A stretch of DNA of 64,000 nt from the NCBI GenBank assembly GCA_037179335.1, contig JAKZHN010000063.1:23122-87121 (forward strand), given 5' to 3'. The stretch is from Cyclaneusma minus (lineage: Eukaryota > Ascomycota > Leotiomycetes > Marthamycetales > Marthamycetaceae). Within the stretch, counting starts at the first letter, position 1. Each line of letters starts with the position of its first letter. This document shows positions 9,578 through 20,920 of the stretch, piece by piece. The notes beneath the pieces were generated by a model. The model had not been told where the DNA came from, searched no databases, and was given only the letters and a program-made list of their open reading frames with translations. A program made the position numbers and the translations under genes.

Positions 9578-10954
9578 ACGGCTGCTTGGAATCTATGCGC
9601 TGCTCATATGCCAATCGGGTTTGGTGATTGTCGACAGCGGCCTGCTGCGATAGTGTGGAGCTGGTTGAGTGGTTGGAACTTTTGTATGTGGGGATGATAT
9701 TGGGCCTCCGTGCCGCCTTTCCTTTCCCTGTTATCCTTTAAAACGTCTCAGACAGATGAGTCGATCATCAGCGTTGCTTTTGGGAGCGAATTCGTAGCCT
9801 TAATGAAGGATTCCCGGGTGCTTAGTACAGAATAGACTCTCCATCACTCTCTTTCATGCTGTGAGACCACAATATGGAACTGGAACATGGTCAAGCTGCG
9901 GTTGTGGCTTGCCAATGATATTTCGGCTACGAAGGGGGAGACTACATGTAATGACTGATGATAGGGGAGTGGTGATCTGAATGGAGCTTGACAAAGTCAT
10001 GAATAAAACAGAAAAATAGATTCTTAACTCTGTCTTTTTCTTACTTGCAGGTACTTCAATATCCCGGATTTCAAAGCCAGCAAAAACCATCGGTTGAAAG
10101 ATGATTCATCAACACGTCGCTTCCGCACTCCTAAGCCACGGGCTCATGATCAAGCAGCCCGTTATCACCAGCCTTGCGCCGTTTGCTGCTCCACACCCTC
10201 CCAGCGGAGAACTCTTCTGACTGGCCGTACAAAACCGAGCTCACAAGCTTCATCAACACTGTCCGGTACAACCCAGGGACATTCCTCCGGGGTTTTAGCT
10301 AAACACTCAAACTCGCTGTGGAACATCGGGGACTTTAGGAAGAGGGAGCGTGGATGTGTACGGGTGGCAGATGCGTGGAACGAACAAAAAAGACTGGTGA
10401 GATGGCGCGAGAGGGTGTTGTGAAGGCGATACAGGTCATGGATGTGGCAAACAGGCTTACTTAAGACTGAGGTCGAGATGATGCAGAAGTGGGTACTGAG
10501 TAACCGGGGCCGTGGATGGGATTATCGGCGATTCTCATGCCATTCTGTAAGATGGGGAAAATCGGCGCGCTTAGTCATCTCGAAGTCTGCCGATCACCGT
10601 GGAATGTTTTCAGAATTTCCACATCTACCAGACTAAAAGGCTTTTGCCATCCACAACTCACGAGCAAGCCGTCACGATGCCACCTGCCCGCCCATGCAGG
10701 CACGCCCGGTGGCGCTTGCTAAAAGCTTCTCCTTGCCAGTTGCCACTAAGTCAGCCTCGTTCGCTTCTATTTTAATACCTGTCCGTCTTCATCCTCACCC
10801 TCTCGCACTCTGTTTCTTTAATACCAAGAGTATCCTTCCTGTCCTTTCTTTGTCCCTTCGCTTGTCCGCGCATCGAGCTGGTTGTCTCTATCCTACATTT
10901 CATATCCCTTTATGGGCTCCAGTATGCGAACAAGTTAACAACAATCCCTCCAGA
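9578..10954. other. Intergenic region with a possible orphan exon
   Basis: A good acceptor (long T-rich tract, then CTTGCAG ending near 10050) precedes a plus-strand frame open to 10423. It has no matching donor or recognisable motif, so I do not call a gene. From about 10750 to 10950 the sequence is C/T-rich and is probably the promoter and leader of the heme-oxygenase-like gene. Confidence 0.35.
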
Positions 10955-12409
10955 ATGTCTGAGTCTAGCTCCTCTAGCGCTGCACCGTCAACCATCCCCT
11001 CGCCCTCTTTGACCCCATCTCCAGCTTCTGCATCGGACCTACCTCCGTCGCTCTCTAATCGAATCAATACTGCTACGCGCGCTGCCCACACCCAGCTCAA
11101 CAGACTGATCTTGACTCGTCTGCCGCTTGCTCTTCCTCCACACGAACTAAACCCCTCGACCTATACGACCGGCCTTCTCCACATCGCTCCCATCTACCAG
11201 ACATTCGAGAGCTTATGGCTAGCTATCCTCGATGCCCCTCGCCTGCCCACCTCGATTGAGGAGGCCTTAGGGGGTGAGAATAAGGGCTTGGATGCAGAGA
11301 TCCCTGAATCGCCTTTCTCCATGAACGACGAAAAGGAACCTTCCTCTGGAAAACGAGTCTGTCCGCGAACTCAGTCTCTTCTGAGTCATCTACATCTCCA
11401 AGGGCTCCTCCGGACGGATAGGCTCCGCGCCGACATCCGCCAGCTCTCAGGCATACCAGATCATAAATTGACGGCTACCTTTGCCAACCTCGCTGCAAAG
11501 CGCAAGTTGTCCGCCCAATGCATCCTCGCCGAGTTCACAGCACATACCGCACGCTCTATCGAGAAAAATCCGCATGTATTGGTGGCATATGCATGGGTCT
11601 TCTATATGGCTCTCTTTTCTGGCGGCAGATACCTTCGCCAAAGTCTCCTGGAGGCCGGTCCTGATTTCTGGGCAGCCACGGCGCGACTCAAATTCGCTGG
11701 CGACGATGACGACCAGCATAAGAGCTCTATCCTGAAATCCCCAACAGCACCCGTAAGCAGCTCGCGCCGTCCACGCCCACGTCTCACCGGAGCGAAAACA
11801 GACAGCCACGTCCGCACCGTGGATGCGAATCCGGGATTGCAATTCTTCCACTTCGCCGGTCCAGCTGACGGAGAAGACATCAAGCTCGACTTCAAAAAAT
11901 GCGTCACCGAAGCCGAAGCGCTGTTGACCGACGGTGAAAAGCAAGATATCATTGACGAAGCTCAAGAAATCTTCCGATACATGCTCGAGCTGGTCGGCGA
12001 GCTGGACAGGATGTGCGGGAACGACGACGACGATGATACGGAGACGGCGCAGCCGGTGACTCGGCGGGCCCTGGGGCGAGGCAGAGATAGCGTGTTCGTA
12101 GCCCACGATCGCATGGAGAAGAAGCATCGGCCTCTTGTCAGAACTCAGACTAAGATGCCGCAGGGTAACATGGCTGAGGCGCTTCTCAACGAGCCAGTGA
12201 CCAAGTCTGTTCGGTTCAGCGAGACGTTGAATAACGGCATGGAGTATGTGACGAAACCGCTGGGTCGGACGTTTTCTCGACTCGGAACGATGGCAGGACC
12301 CTCGCAGCAAGTCGGGGGCGCACAGGACGAGAGGCAGCGTCTGGTACAGGCGGCAATGCTGGCTTTGGTGGTTCTCATTGGAGTTTTGGCGTGGTATTTG
12401 AAGGTTTAA
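10955..12409 (+). CDS. Heme-oxygenase-like protein with C-terminal membrane anchor
   Basis: The single-exon product is 484 residues from the ATG at 10955; the frame upstream is open but reads through leader-like sequence. After an S/P/T-rich N-terminus (1-33) comes a heme-oxygenase fold. ATRAAHTQLN around residue 45 fits the helix carrying the proximal heme histidine. ALFSGGRYLRQ corresponds to the distal-helix glycine-rich motif of heme oxygenases. A charged linker follows (with a DDDDD run). The last ~22 residues (QAAMLALVVLIGVLAWYLKV) form a hydrophobic tail anchor, probably in the ER membrane as in classical heme oxygenase. Family enzymes cleave heme to biliverdin, CO and iron using a reductase. 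The protein is longer than the ~230-residue catalytic core, with a ~100-residue insertion and linker, so activity is not assured. Confidence 0.88.
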   Translation: MSESSSSSAAPSTIPSPSLTPSPASASDLPPSLSNRINTATRAAHTQLNRLILTRLPLALPPHELNPSTYTTGLLHIAPIYQTFESLWLAILDAPRLPTSIEEALGGENKGLDAEIPESPFSMNDEKEPSSGKRVCPRTQSLLSHLHLQGLLRTDRLRADIRQLSGIPDHKLTATFANLAAKRKLSAQCILAEFTAHTARSIEKNPHVLVAYAWVFYMALFSGGRYLRQSLLEAGPDFWAATARLKFAGDDDDQHKSSILKSPTAPVSSSRRPRPRLTGAKTDSHVRTVDANPGLQFFHFAGPADGEDIKLDFKKCVTEAEALLTDGEKQDIIDEAQEIFRYMLELVGELDRMCGNDDDDDTETAQPVTRRALGRGRDSVFVAHDRMEKKHRPLVRTQTKMPQGNMAEALLNEPVTKSVRFSETLNNGMEYVTKPLGRTFSRLGTMAGPSQQVGGAQDERQRLVQAAMLALVVLIGVLAWYLKV

Positions 12410-13304
12410 GGAGACGATGACGTCGGAAGACAACGATAAATCACGACAGACAGCATGGCGAAGGCGTTTGGTACAGAACTCAGGAGATATCCGCCCTTCT
12501 AGGGCAAAGTCGGAGTATTAGTATCGAGCGGGCGATACGGAGATGCATAGGAGGAATTCTGGACTTACAGTACACTAGACTTGCAGACGTTTTTCCTTGA
12601 TTCTGAGGAAGCCAAATGGGCTATTGTCGAGGGTAGAATGAAGATAAATAGATTCTCTTTCCATTTTGATTCATGAATCCCCAAATTGCTTATTGCAGTC
12701 ACTTGCCTCGGAATTGCTTGTGACCTACTCCCATTCAGTTACCCAAAGGCTGCAGAGGGTCACGCTGAAGCATTTACGATTTGCTGGTGTGGATTCACGA
12801 CAGCGTCAGCTCCAGTCTATGAATACTTGTATACTAATCGACTACGAACAAATTAGAGTTAAGGCATCATTAGCCGAATTTAGACTTCCAATTGCCCCTC
12901 GTGTTGTCGTCGCGACGCCTTATGTCACACGATAAGCTCCTATTGCCGATCACTCGGTGATCCGTGAGGCTCATGATCATCGTGTTGGCGGCCGATAACA
13001 TTCCGGAAAGTCTTGTCATCAAGCTATGTCCCCCTCGCAGCCAATCCCTCGCGCTCCAACCTTGGCATGACCACCATAAGACAAACTCCACTCCTCCCCA
13101 TCCCTCCCTTCGTCGCAGTTCTGGCGCCGCTCATGCTTCAACCACACGCATTCCTATGTCTGCGTCCGCCCTGACACTGCTCCCGGTTCGCCAGTTTCAG
13201 CCCGAACCTCAAAGAACCCGAGACAAGCGACGTCAGATTCCTCGATAACTCCGAATAATAATAATATTCGGACTTCCTTCACTAAACATCTGAGGATATT
13301 TAAG
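12410..13304. other. Intergenic region
   Basis: This lies between the tail-anchored heme-oxygenase-like gene and the transporter gene. The last 250 bases are C-rich and leader-like. ORFs here are short and show no motif. No RNA gene is recognised. Confidence 0.4.
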
Positions 13305-14901
13305 ATGAGCGCCCAGGAAGCACCGGTACCGCCGTATGCTGGCGATGCCTTCACAGTCTCGCGTTATTCACAGTCCGAACAGACCCGGCGCATGTCGTTG
13401 TCATCGACGCATTCCAGCATCGCGAAGGCAGGACATGGCTTTCGTGCCAACATCGGCCTGGCCGGCATTGCGCGTAGGACGTTGGGTATAACACTGCTGC
13501 TGGCGACAGTGCTGCTCTGGACGGGGAGTAACTTTCTTGCAAGCGTAAGGCTCTTTCATCTTCCCGCTTCAAAGTTATCAAGTTATCATCGAGCTCGTAT
13601 CCCGAGCTTCTCCGACGACATTATAAAGCTAGGGATGAAGACTGATGATCACTCTCAACACAGTACATATTCGCCGACGACACCTACTCCAAGCCCTATT
13701 TCGTAACCTACATCAACACCTCCTTCTTCGCCCTCTCCCTCCCCTTCATCTTCGTCCGGATAGCCCGGCAGCAAGGCCACACCCACACCACCCTCCTCAG
13801 CAACGCCCGCGACATCTGGCACACCTCCCGCTTCTCCTCCAAATCCCGCGAATCCGATTTGGCTGATCTTAGGGCCGGACTGCTCTCAGACGACGACGAC
13901 ATGGAGCAGGACCTAGCCAGCAGCACCGTACTCTCTCTCAAAGATCCCAACAGCGTCCTCACCATTTCCGAAACGGCAAAACTCAGCTTGGAGTTTTGCT
14001 TGCTTTGGTTCCTCGCAAATTACTTTGTGGCGGCTTGCTTGGAATATACGACCGTTGCTTCTAGCACGATTTTAACCTCCACATCTTCGATCTGGACGCT
14101 GATTTTCGGTGCCCTCTTCCGCGTCGAGTCATTCACGCTTCGCAAACTACTCGGTGTGCTTGCCTCGCTCTCCGGCATCGCGTTAATCTCTCTGATAGAT
14201 TTGCAAGGCGGGGGCGGCATGGATGACGATAATCGCGGGAGCTTTCCGCTTAAGACGCAAGGAGAGATTGCGCTGGGTGATGCGATGGCGTTTTTGAGCG
14301 CGATTCTTTATGGGATTTATGCGATTGTGATGAAGAAGCGAATTGGGAATGAAGATAGGGTGAACATGCCGCTGTTTTTCGGACTCGTGGGACTGTTTAA
14401 TGTGGTGTTGCTTTGGCCTGGGTTGTTGGTGCTGCATTGGACTGGCGTAGAGACATTAGAATTGCCGCCCAGTGGGCAGGTGTGGGCTGTTGTTCTTGTA
14501 TGTTTTCATTTTTCCCCCTTCCCATTTCCCGTCTATGTAACCCTTTTTCCCCCCTTTCCAAGCCACTCATCTCCTTCCAAGACTCCAAGCGGCGTGTCAT
14601 GTGACGAAAATATCACTAACCAAAACCCCAGGGCAACTCCCTCTTCTCCTTCATCTCCGACTACTGTTGGGCCTACGCCATGCTCCTCACCACCCCCCTC
14701 GTCGTAACCGTCGGTCTCTCCCTCACCATCCCCCTCTCCCTCATCGGCCAAATGATCATCAACTCTCAATACGCAACACTAGCTTACTGGGCAGGTGCCG
14801 GCATTGTGCTGCTGAGTTTTGTGTTCATTAACCATGAGAGCGTGGCGTTGGCTGAGGATGAGCCTGGCGTGGTACTGACGGGAGAGCATCATGGTGAGTG
14901 A
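13305..14901 (+). CDS. SLC35F-type drug/metabolite transporter
   Basis: The model is join(13305..13544,13664..14497,14632..14901), 447 residues. Intron 1 has a GTAAGG donor and a CAACACAG acceptor. Intron 2 has GTATGT, a CTAAC branch site and CCCCAG. Both are phase 0. The protein has a polar N-terminus and about ten membrane segments, starting with GITLLLATVLLWTGSNFL. The EamA-like core contains the segment with YTTVASSTILTSTSSIWTLI, then KLLGVLASLSGIALISL, AMAFLSAILYGIYAIVMKKR and PLVVTVGLSLTIPLSL. This matches the SLC35F5 / yeast YML018C-THI74 group of the DMT superfamily, found in vacuolar or other internal membranes; the substrate is unknown. A short acidic loop (SDDDDME) separates early membrane segments. 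A GTGAGT close to the stop codon could allow an alternative 3' end. Confidence 0.92.
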
Positions 14902-15637
14902 TGAGATTCTCTAGTGGGTTTGTCGCCAAAGGGGGATAGGGAAGGTGGGCGGGAGGATGGGTTTGGAAATGGATAATGATACCCCTGATACCCCTGAAAT
15001 AGATGGTGGGTTTGAGAAGATGCTGCGAATGTGAAGGTCCGCTGACCTCTGGTGGTCTCTTTTTGCGGAGATTTGTGCATTTTCAGCGTGTACGGGCGGC
15101 ATGCTTGGATGGGGCGCTCATGAATGGGTATAGATGACACAATGTGTTTTATGATAATATGATTCCAATGAAAGATACCTCCTAGATACTCAAAATCACG
15201 GTTGAGCGAGATCACAGCTCCCTTTACTCTTGAGCCTCAGCCCGCCACTTTAAATCAGCCTAGTATCCTGTGGCACTAGCGCTTCGAATCAATTCCGCTA
15301 CATATACCAAACAAGCGGAAGCTGGCTGAATCGTCATTTAGATATTATCAAAATGTCTCGACCACTTCAGGCAGCGAGGACACAGAAACACGCCAAAGCG
15401 CCAATTCCGATAGAAAATCCCTATGTACAAATTGCGACATCACCCCAGCTGTCCTTGTACGTTGTGACACGGAAAAGGGGCAAAGAGGCTACTAGCAAGA
15501 GAAGCGAGAACACGTCAATCACACAATTGACGAGACGCAGATGCAGAGCAGGCAAGTAGTTGGTGCTGCAGAAATTAGTCTCCATTTCTTACTACTACAG
15601 CTGCCGCTACAGCTGCTGGCTATTCCCTTTGTCATTT
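14902..15637. other. Intergenic region between convergent genes
   Basis: This holds the 3' flanks of the transporter (+) and YPT7 (-). An ORF at 15353-15559 (+) has no supporting features. Nothing else is seen. Confidence 0.4.
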
Positions 15638-16829
15638 CTAGCAAGCACATCCCTCGCGGTCGTTCTCGATGTGAATGTTGATGGGGTCTGAGAAGTCGCC
15701 GCTGAACTCTTCGGATTCTTCTTGGGCGAGGGCGTTTCGCGCAATCACTGTATGAAAGAAATGTTGCATTAGCCACGCTCCATTTATCTACTCGAAAATA
15801 CAAAATGAAAATCCACAAGTCTATTCTGGAGGAATGGAAAGAACTTGATATTGGAGATTTTGATAACATACCTTCAAATGCTTGCTCGACGTTGATGGCC
15901 TCCTTGGCACTGGTCTCGAAATAGGGGATTCCGCCTTTCGACTGGCAGAAGGTCATAGCTCGCTTTGACGAAATCTGAAAGGAAACAGAGGCCATGTTAG
16001 CATAAGTTCTTAATCACCATCTCCATCGTCATATTCGAGTGAGCACATACCACGCGCTTATTCTCCTCCACATCGATTTTGTTTCCCAGCACCACCTGCT
16101 CCCATATTAGCCATCATATCCAACTGTCATCGAAAGATCATCTGCGTTTTCGGGTGGCTTTTTCGGGTGGCTGGACGTACGAAAGGGAAGTTCTCAGGAT
16201 CTCTCGGCGAGGCCTGAATCAGAAACTCATCGCGCCAGCTATCTAGCGTGTCGAAACTCTTGCTGTTGTTGACGTCGTACACCAGCACGCAGCAGTCGGC
16301 GCCGCGGTAGAAGGCGACACCTAGGGATTGGAAGCGCTCTTGGCCTGCTGTGTCCCATAGCTATATTTGAATCAGTATGTTTTCGAGGTTTTGAAGGTTT
16401 GTGGAGGTCGAAAGGGGTGAATTAGGCTGGATGGGCCGAATGGGAATCGAGGAAAAGGGAGACGGACCTGCATGGTCACGAGGCGGTCGTCGACGAGCAC
16501 TTCTTTGGTGAGGAAGTCGGCGCCGATTGTGGCTTTGTAGCTTGCGCTGAACTTCTTGTTGACCTGTGAAGAAGGGGCTTCAGGTCAGCATATCCCATGC
16601 TATTGGATCATCGCTCTCTCTGGTATAGAGAATATTTCGACTTCGAGTATGTCGTCGATAGGTGCCGGGAAGGCGGCTGGACGTACATATTGGTTCATTA
16701 AACTCGTCTTGCCTACACCGCTGTCGCCGAGGATGATGACCTGTAAATTGCGCCGTCAGCACCTTCGGTCTCCCACAAATGTCGGCAGCATTTCCATACC
16801 TTAAGGAGAACCTTCTTTCGGGACGACAT
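15638..16829 (-). CDS. YPT7: Rab7-family GTPase Ypt7
   Basis: Seven exons: complement(join(15638..15747,15872..15974,16051..16095,16181..16360,16468..16563,16687..16740,16800..16829)). They give 205 residues, the usual length for fungal Ypt7. All Rab GTPase motifs are present: GDSGVGKT (P-loop), the switch I region (SYKATIGADF), WDTAGQE (switch II), NKID and ETSAK. The protein ends EGCAC, a CXC site for double geranylgeranylation. Ypt7 marks late endosomes and vacuoles and recruits HOPS for homotypic vacuole fusion and autophagosome-vacuole fusion. All six introns have GTATGT/GTACGT/GTCCGT-like donors and preserve frame, five in phase 0 and one in phase 1. Its start lies 451 bp from the ATG16 start on the opposite strand. 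Confidence 0.97.
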
Positions 16830-17280
16830 GTTGGCAGTGTTTATGTGGGGGGAGACGTGGTGGAGGAAGGCGGGTGGTGGAGCACACGATAACAATGGAG
16901 CGGTGATAGCTCTGCGCAGAAATGTGCGAGACCGAGAGTGTCCACAGGTTGGACAAGCGAGCGATGTGTGCGGTATATGTGGCCTTGAAGCTGCTCAACA
17001 GACCTTGGGTATGGGCGGCAGCTAGGTCTTGAGCTCGTGGTGATGCTCGATGTTTAAGAGGAGCGGTGGTCTCGATGCGTTCATGCGCGCATCCCAAGTG
17101 TGGCGCTAAGGTTAGCGCAAAGAGGCTCCCAGCGCGTCATCCACCGTTCCAGCCTCACTCGCACGGTTTCTCTGGATCGACCCCGCCATGCTCCATCTTC
17201 TTCATTCAAAACTTCATGAAAAACTCACGAATTCAAAAGAACCATGAATTTCTGACAACGGTATCTGCAATTTACGAACC
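16830..17280. promoter_or_regulatory. Divergent promoter between YPT7 and ATG16
   Basis: The 451 bp separate the two start codons, and no ORF of note lies between them. This single region must hold the promoters and leaders of both genes. I did not identify a specific factor site with confidence. Confidence 0.6.
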
Positions 17281-18161
17281 ATGGCTTCGGCGGACCGCCG
17301 CACTGTACCAGTCCTGCGAACATGGCGCGATGAGTACCACGAAGCCCTGAACAAACGGGATGAGCGCGAGCAAGCTCCCTTTGAATTCCTCGACGCATGC
17401 ACGTCCATCCTTCCCAAGCTTCAACTTCAAGAGCTCATATATTTAATCCCGCAGACACACGCCTAGCCGACCACGCAGCAGCCCTCGAAGCTGAGAAAGC
17501 CGCCCGCTCCGCCTCATCAGCGCAGCAAAGCTCGACACAGCAGACCCCCGCTGCAAACGAAAACAGTGGCGAGGGCAATGCCCAACTCCGCGCCGACCTC
17601 GCCGAAGCCCTGCGCTCCAAATCCCAGCTCCAAGGCCGTCTCAAAATCGCCGAGGATGAACTTCTTAGACTCCGTGAGAAAACCAAGGCTGATAGCAAGA
17701 CTATCAAAGACCTGTCTACCGAGCGCAATGTCTTGTCTACAAAAGTGAGAGATCGAGATGAGGAGCTGAAGGCAAAAGCGAAATTACTCGAGGTATGTTT
17801 TCATCGATCTTCTATACGTGTTGAGGTGCTGCTTTGTGGGGCACGACATAAAATGATGATACTTATTCACACTGTTTGAACCGGACTTTTGTTTGGTGAT
17901 GAACGAATATTATACACACTGAAAATTCTGATATGTCAATACTTGTGTTCAGTCTATGGGAAGATGAAGACGGGAATGGGAGATGAGGCTAATGGAGAAC
18001 TACAGGATTTACAAGACGAGACCATCTCGCTGAATCTGCAGATCAACGTAGCCGAACAGAAAGCAGCCAAGCTCCAGAAGGAGAACAAGGATCTGATCGA
18101 TCGCTGGATGGCCAGAATGGGCCAGGAAGCTGATGCCTTGAACAGGGCTTCGAACTTCTGA
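17281..18161 (+). CDS. ATG16: Autophagy protein Atg16
   Basis: The model is join(17281..17398,17455..17792,18006..18161), 203 residues, the usual size of fungal Atg16. The N-terminus (RTWRDEYHEALNKRDE) is the Atg5-binding helix. The rest is a long coiled coil (AQLRADLAEALRSKSQLQ, then SLNLQINVAEQKAAKLQ) ending in the conserved ENKDLIDRWM region. Atg16 dimerises through the coil and brings Atg12-Atg5 to the phagophore, where the complex drives Atg8 lipidation. Intron 1 (56 nt) must use a GC donor (GCACGT) with a CGCAG acceptor; this creates the family motif AYTRLADHAAALE, whereas the nearby GT donor breaks frame. Intron 2 (213 nt) uses GTATGT, a CTAAT branch site and CTACAG and joins LLE to DLQDE as in relatives. 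The 3' end faces DOT1, 279 bp away. Confidence 0.92.
17399..17454 (+). other. Inferred GC-AG intron in ATG16
   Basis: The donor is GCACGT at 17399-17404 and the acceptor is CGCAG ending at 17454. It differs from the common GTACGT donor by one T-to-C change. Splicing here joins T to AC, making a tyrosine codon in the conserved AYTRLAD motif. Confidence 0.75.
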
Positions 18162-18439
18162 ATTCCGAATGTTATGCGTAAATGAATCACGAAAAGAGTT
18201 ATGACTTTCAGGGAAGGGACAAAGAGTCTGGGCAAGGAAGGGTATCTTTTTTACATGTGTTAAAAACACTCGCTATGTACTCCAGAACCGTGATGGTTCA
18301 GGGGCGGCCTAAAGAGACCGAGCACTCTGTTCTATCGCTGTTCTTCTGGGAAGAAGAGGTGTGTACTGTTGCTGTTGCGCCCACCAGTCGCATACTACCC
18401 AACGCTGGGGAATCTTCCGCTGGATCATTCCATCCAATA

Positions 18440-20088
18440 TCAACCCTTAGTCTGTATGTAGTATTTCCCACCCTCCGCACCCCAGCTAACATCCGTTCGG
18501 TACCAATCGTTCTCCTTCACCTCGACGAAGATATTCGACGCCAGATCGTTGACCGCATACTCCGAGTCCTTCATCTTAAACGGCTTCAGCGACACTACCT
18601 TGCAGCCATCTTTCAGATCGAGAAACATGTGCACTAAGCTGGCGTTCAGATCCGGCTGGAAAGCTTGGTTGTTGACAAGCACCACATCGGCCCTTTTCAG
18701 CGCTTTGTGGATGCGAGCGTTCTCCTTGAAATCGCCGTGCTCGAGGCTGACTCTGCCGGGCTCAATGCCCCATAGTCGGCAGCGGGAGCGGAATTCTCGA
18801 TGCTGCATGTCGGCCAGCTCGCGCGGGTTCTTCATGTATTCGCAGCCCCAGCTCTCGCAGCCGATTTGCAGAGCAGCTTGGAGCACCACGTTGCCAACGC
18901 CGGAACCGAGGTCAACGAAGACCTTGTCGGAAGTGAGGCGGGTCTCGGCGAAGATGCGCGTGATGAAGGGAAATTTGAGCTCGCCATAAATGAAACTAGT
19001 TCCGTTTTCGTATTGTTTCAGCGATTGGATGCCCTGGCCTTGCGACACGGTGCGGTCGTAGATCTGACCCATGATGACTTGCACCACGTCTGCGGGAACG
19101 TCGTGACGCTCGTCCAAGGCCTTTGCAATAGAGCCATCTTCTCGAAGCGTGCGGATTTTTAGGTTGTAGGAATCGATGGCACTGTGCAATTCTCCGAACC
19201 AATCATTGTCGTGGGACTCTCGTTTCAGCTGCTCATAGGCTGCTAAGTCTACTGCCACCTTCTGCTGGTCCCTCCTTAGCTGCCGTATCCGCTTTTGCGC
19301 GTTCTCGAGACGCTTCAACCGTCCTTGGGCTTTTCGGAGAAGGCGTTTGATACCGTTGTTCTCGTCTTCGAAGAATGCTTGGTGTTCTGGGGGTATGCAG
19401 AGGCTTTGGACTGCGGAGACGACGTCTTCAATCTCTTGGATCACGTCAACCTCCTCGTTTCGGGGCTTGACTAGTTCGTATCTGCAGATTCACTGTTAGT
19501 ACATTATACCCAATACCAAAATCATGTATATAGTCCGCGCGATATGCCATACCTTTCTGCCCTATCAGTCCCCGGATATTGCAGCTCGATAGAAAGCTCA
19601 TGTTCCGTCGCGCCAAACACCGGCTCAAAATTGCTCTTCACATTGTTGATTGTAGCCGCATGAATGAGAGTCTTGTAGTCCTTGTCGTCGAATTCGACCG
19701 TATGCCTGGGCTTTCTCTTCCCATCCAAGAGCGCCACACTGTTCAGTCTCGGCGTCGACAAGATCGGCGTTGTAACTTCTTCGTCATCGGAGGACTCTTC
19801 CAGGCGCATGGGCGTGCTGTGACCGTTTGCCCTGTTCGCCCGCCTCCGGTTTATCTGTTTCGATGGTGCTGGGCTGGAGACGCGTAGAGCTGAAGAGCTG
19901 CCTCGAGCGGCAGTGCCGTTCAGCCGCGATGGCAAGAGATTGGCTTTGCGACTGGCATTTGAGGGTTGCGGTTTGGAGATGCGGTTCGCGGTTGGATCGG
20001 TCTTGGTCTTGGGCTTCCCGGGGATGATGACATTTTCAGTGCGTATCCTGCCGGCGACTGGCTTCACAGGCCGTCCGAAAAGATTCAT
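18440..20088 (-). CDS. DOT1: Histone H3-K79 methyltransferase Dot1
   Basis: The model is complement(join(18440..19481,19553..20088)), 525 residues. The 71-nt intron has a GTATGG donor and a CTGCAG acceptor in phase 2, joining DRAER to YELVKPRNEE. The N-terminal ~170 residues are basic and disordered (several R/K clusters), as in fungal Dot1, and probably bind nucleosomal DNA or the H4 tail. A helical region around residues 215-290 leads into the catalytic domain. VDLGSGVGNVVLQ near residue 368 is the SAM-binding motif, GCEYMKNP the acidic SAM contact, and VNNQAF near 449 the substrate-channel motif (VNNFAF in relatives). It methylates H3K79 in active chromatin and helps limit Sir-type or heterochromatic silencing. 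All key motifs are intact. Confidence 0.95.
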
Positions 20089-20920
20089 GCTTTTGGAAGA
20101 ATGTTGTAAAGCAATGGACCAGGTGAAGCGGTCGGGAAAAGATGGCGGAGGTTGGTGTTTTTAGGTGTCCCGGTGGGGATGAGAATGGATGATTATCCAA
20201 GAGATCAAAGAATGGATCAAATGAGTGGCTGTAGCAATGTGGGAGCAGGGAGAGTGAGGGATGGCGAGAGAGCGAAGTGGGCGCGGTCAGCAGAAATGTC
20301 ATGTTGCTGCAGCCTTGTAGATCCTGCCTTCTCCGATTGCCGCTTAGTCACGCGACCCCGAAAATCCAGTTACCAGGCGCGGCTGCCCGGCAACGAACTC
20401 CCCACTCTGGACCCTGAACCAAGCTCGCGGTGATTGAACTTTCTTCCGTGTGACGCACTTCCAAACTTTACTTGACTTCAATCCTCTTCGCTTGGATCCT
20501 CCTGTTGTCATCTGTCTCATACGTTTCTTTCAAATTGCAAAGACTTAAAAGTGTATAGCAACTATCACTTGTCTAGTCGGAGCAAACCCCTGAAGCAACC
20601 CGTTCCCCCATGCATGCAAGCGGTCCATGGGTTGACGCTCACGATCCAACAAGCATTTTGAGCCGCAAAGACTAACATAACGGGATCTTACCTTTGGATG
20701 CCCAGAAAATTCCTACATCGACTTGGAAACATCTGTTTACAAACAGTGAATCTCGTCTCTAGATCTCCCTCACTTCAACATCTTCCTGTCAATGCGACTC
20801 TGAATATTACAAGGGACTGAGGAGATCCTCAAAAACTCGGGGTATTCCAAATAGCTGTGATTTGGATACTGGGGACTACCAGCTGTATCCAGCCTTTTCC
20901 GTCCTACTGTATCATAGGCC
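20089..20920. other. Intergenic region upstream of DOT1
   Basis: This holds the DOT1 promoter and the 3' flank of the HNH-like gene. At 20801-20877 there are about four units of the ~19-bp repeat family. No gene is recognised. Confidence 0.45.
20801..20877. repeat. Third array of the ~19-bp repeat family
   Basis: About four units (for example TGAATATTACAAGGGACTG and GGGTATTCCAAATAGCTGT) resemble units at 5467-5704 in period and sequence. The most similar unit is the one with AATATTACAAGGGACT. Confidence 0.5.

Noticed and set aside
11447..12433. Minus-strand ORF of 328 codons antisense to the heme-oxygenase-like gene
   Set aside because: It is a shadow of the real coding frame; its codon pattern mirrors the plus-strand gene and the product has no domain.
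15353..15559. Plus-strand ORF of 68 codons between the transporter and YPT7
   Set aside because: It has no recognisable features and lies within 3' flanks of convergent genes.
17401..17410. Canonical GT donor at 17403 for ATG16 intron 1
   Set aside because: It leaves two extra bases and shifts the next exon out of the conserved coiled-coil frame.
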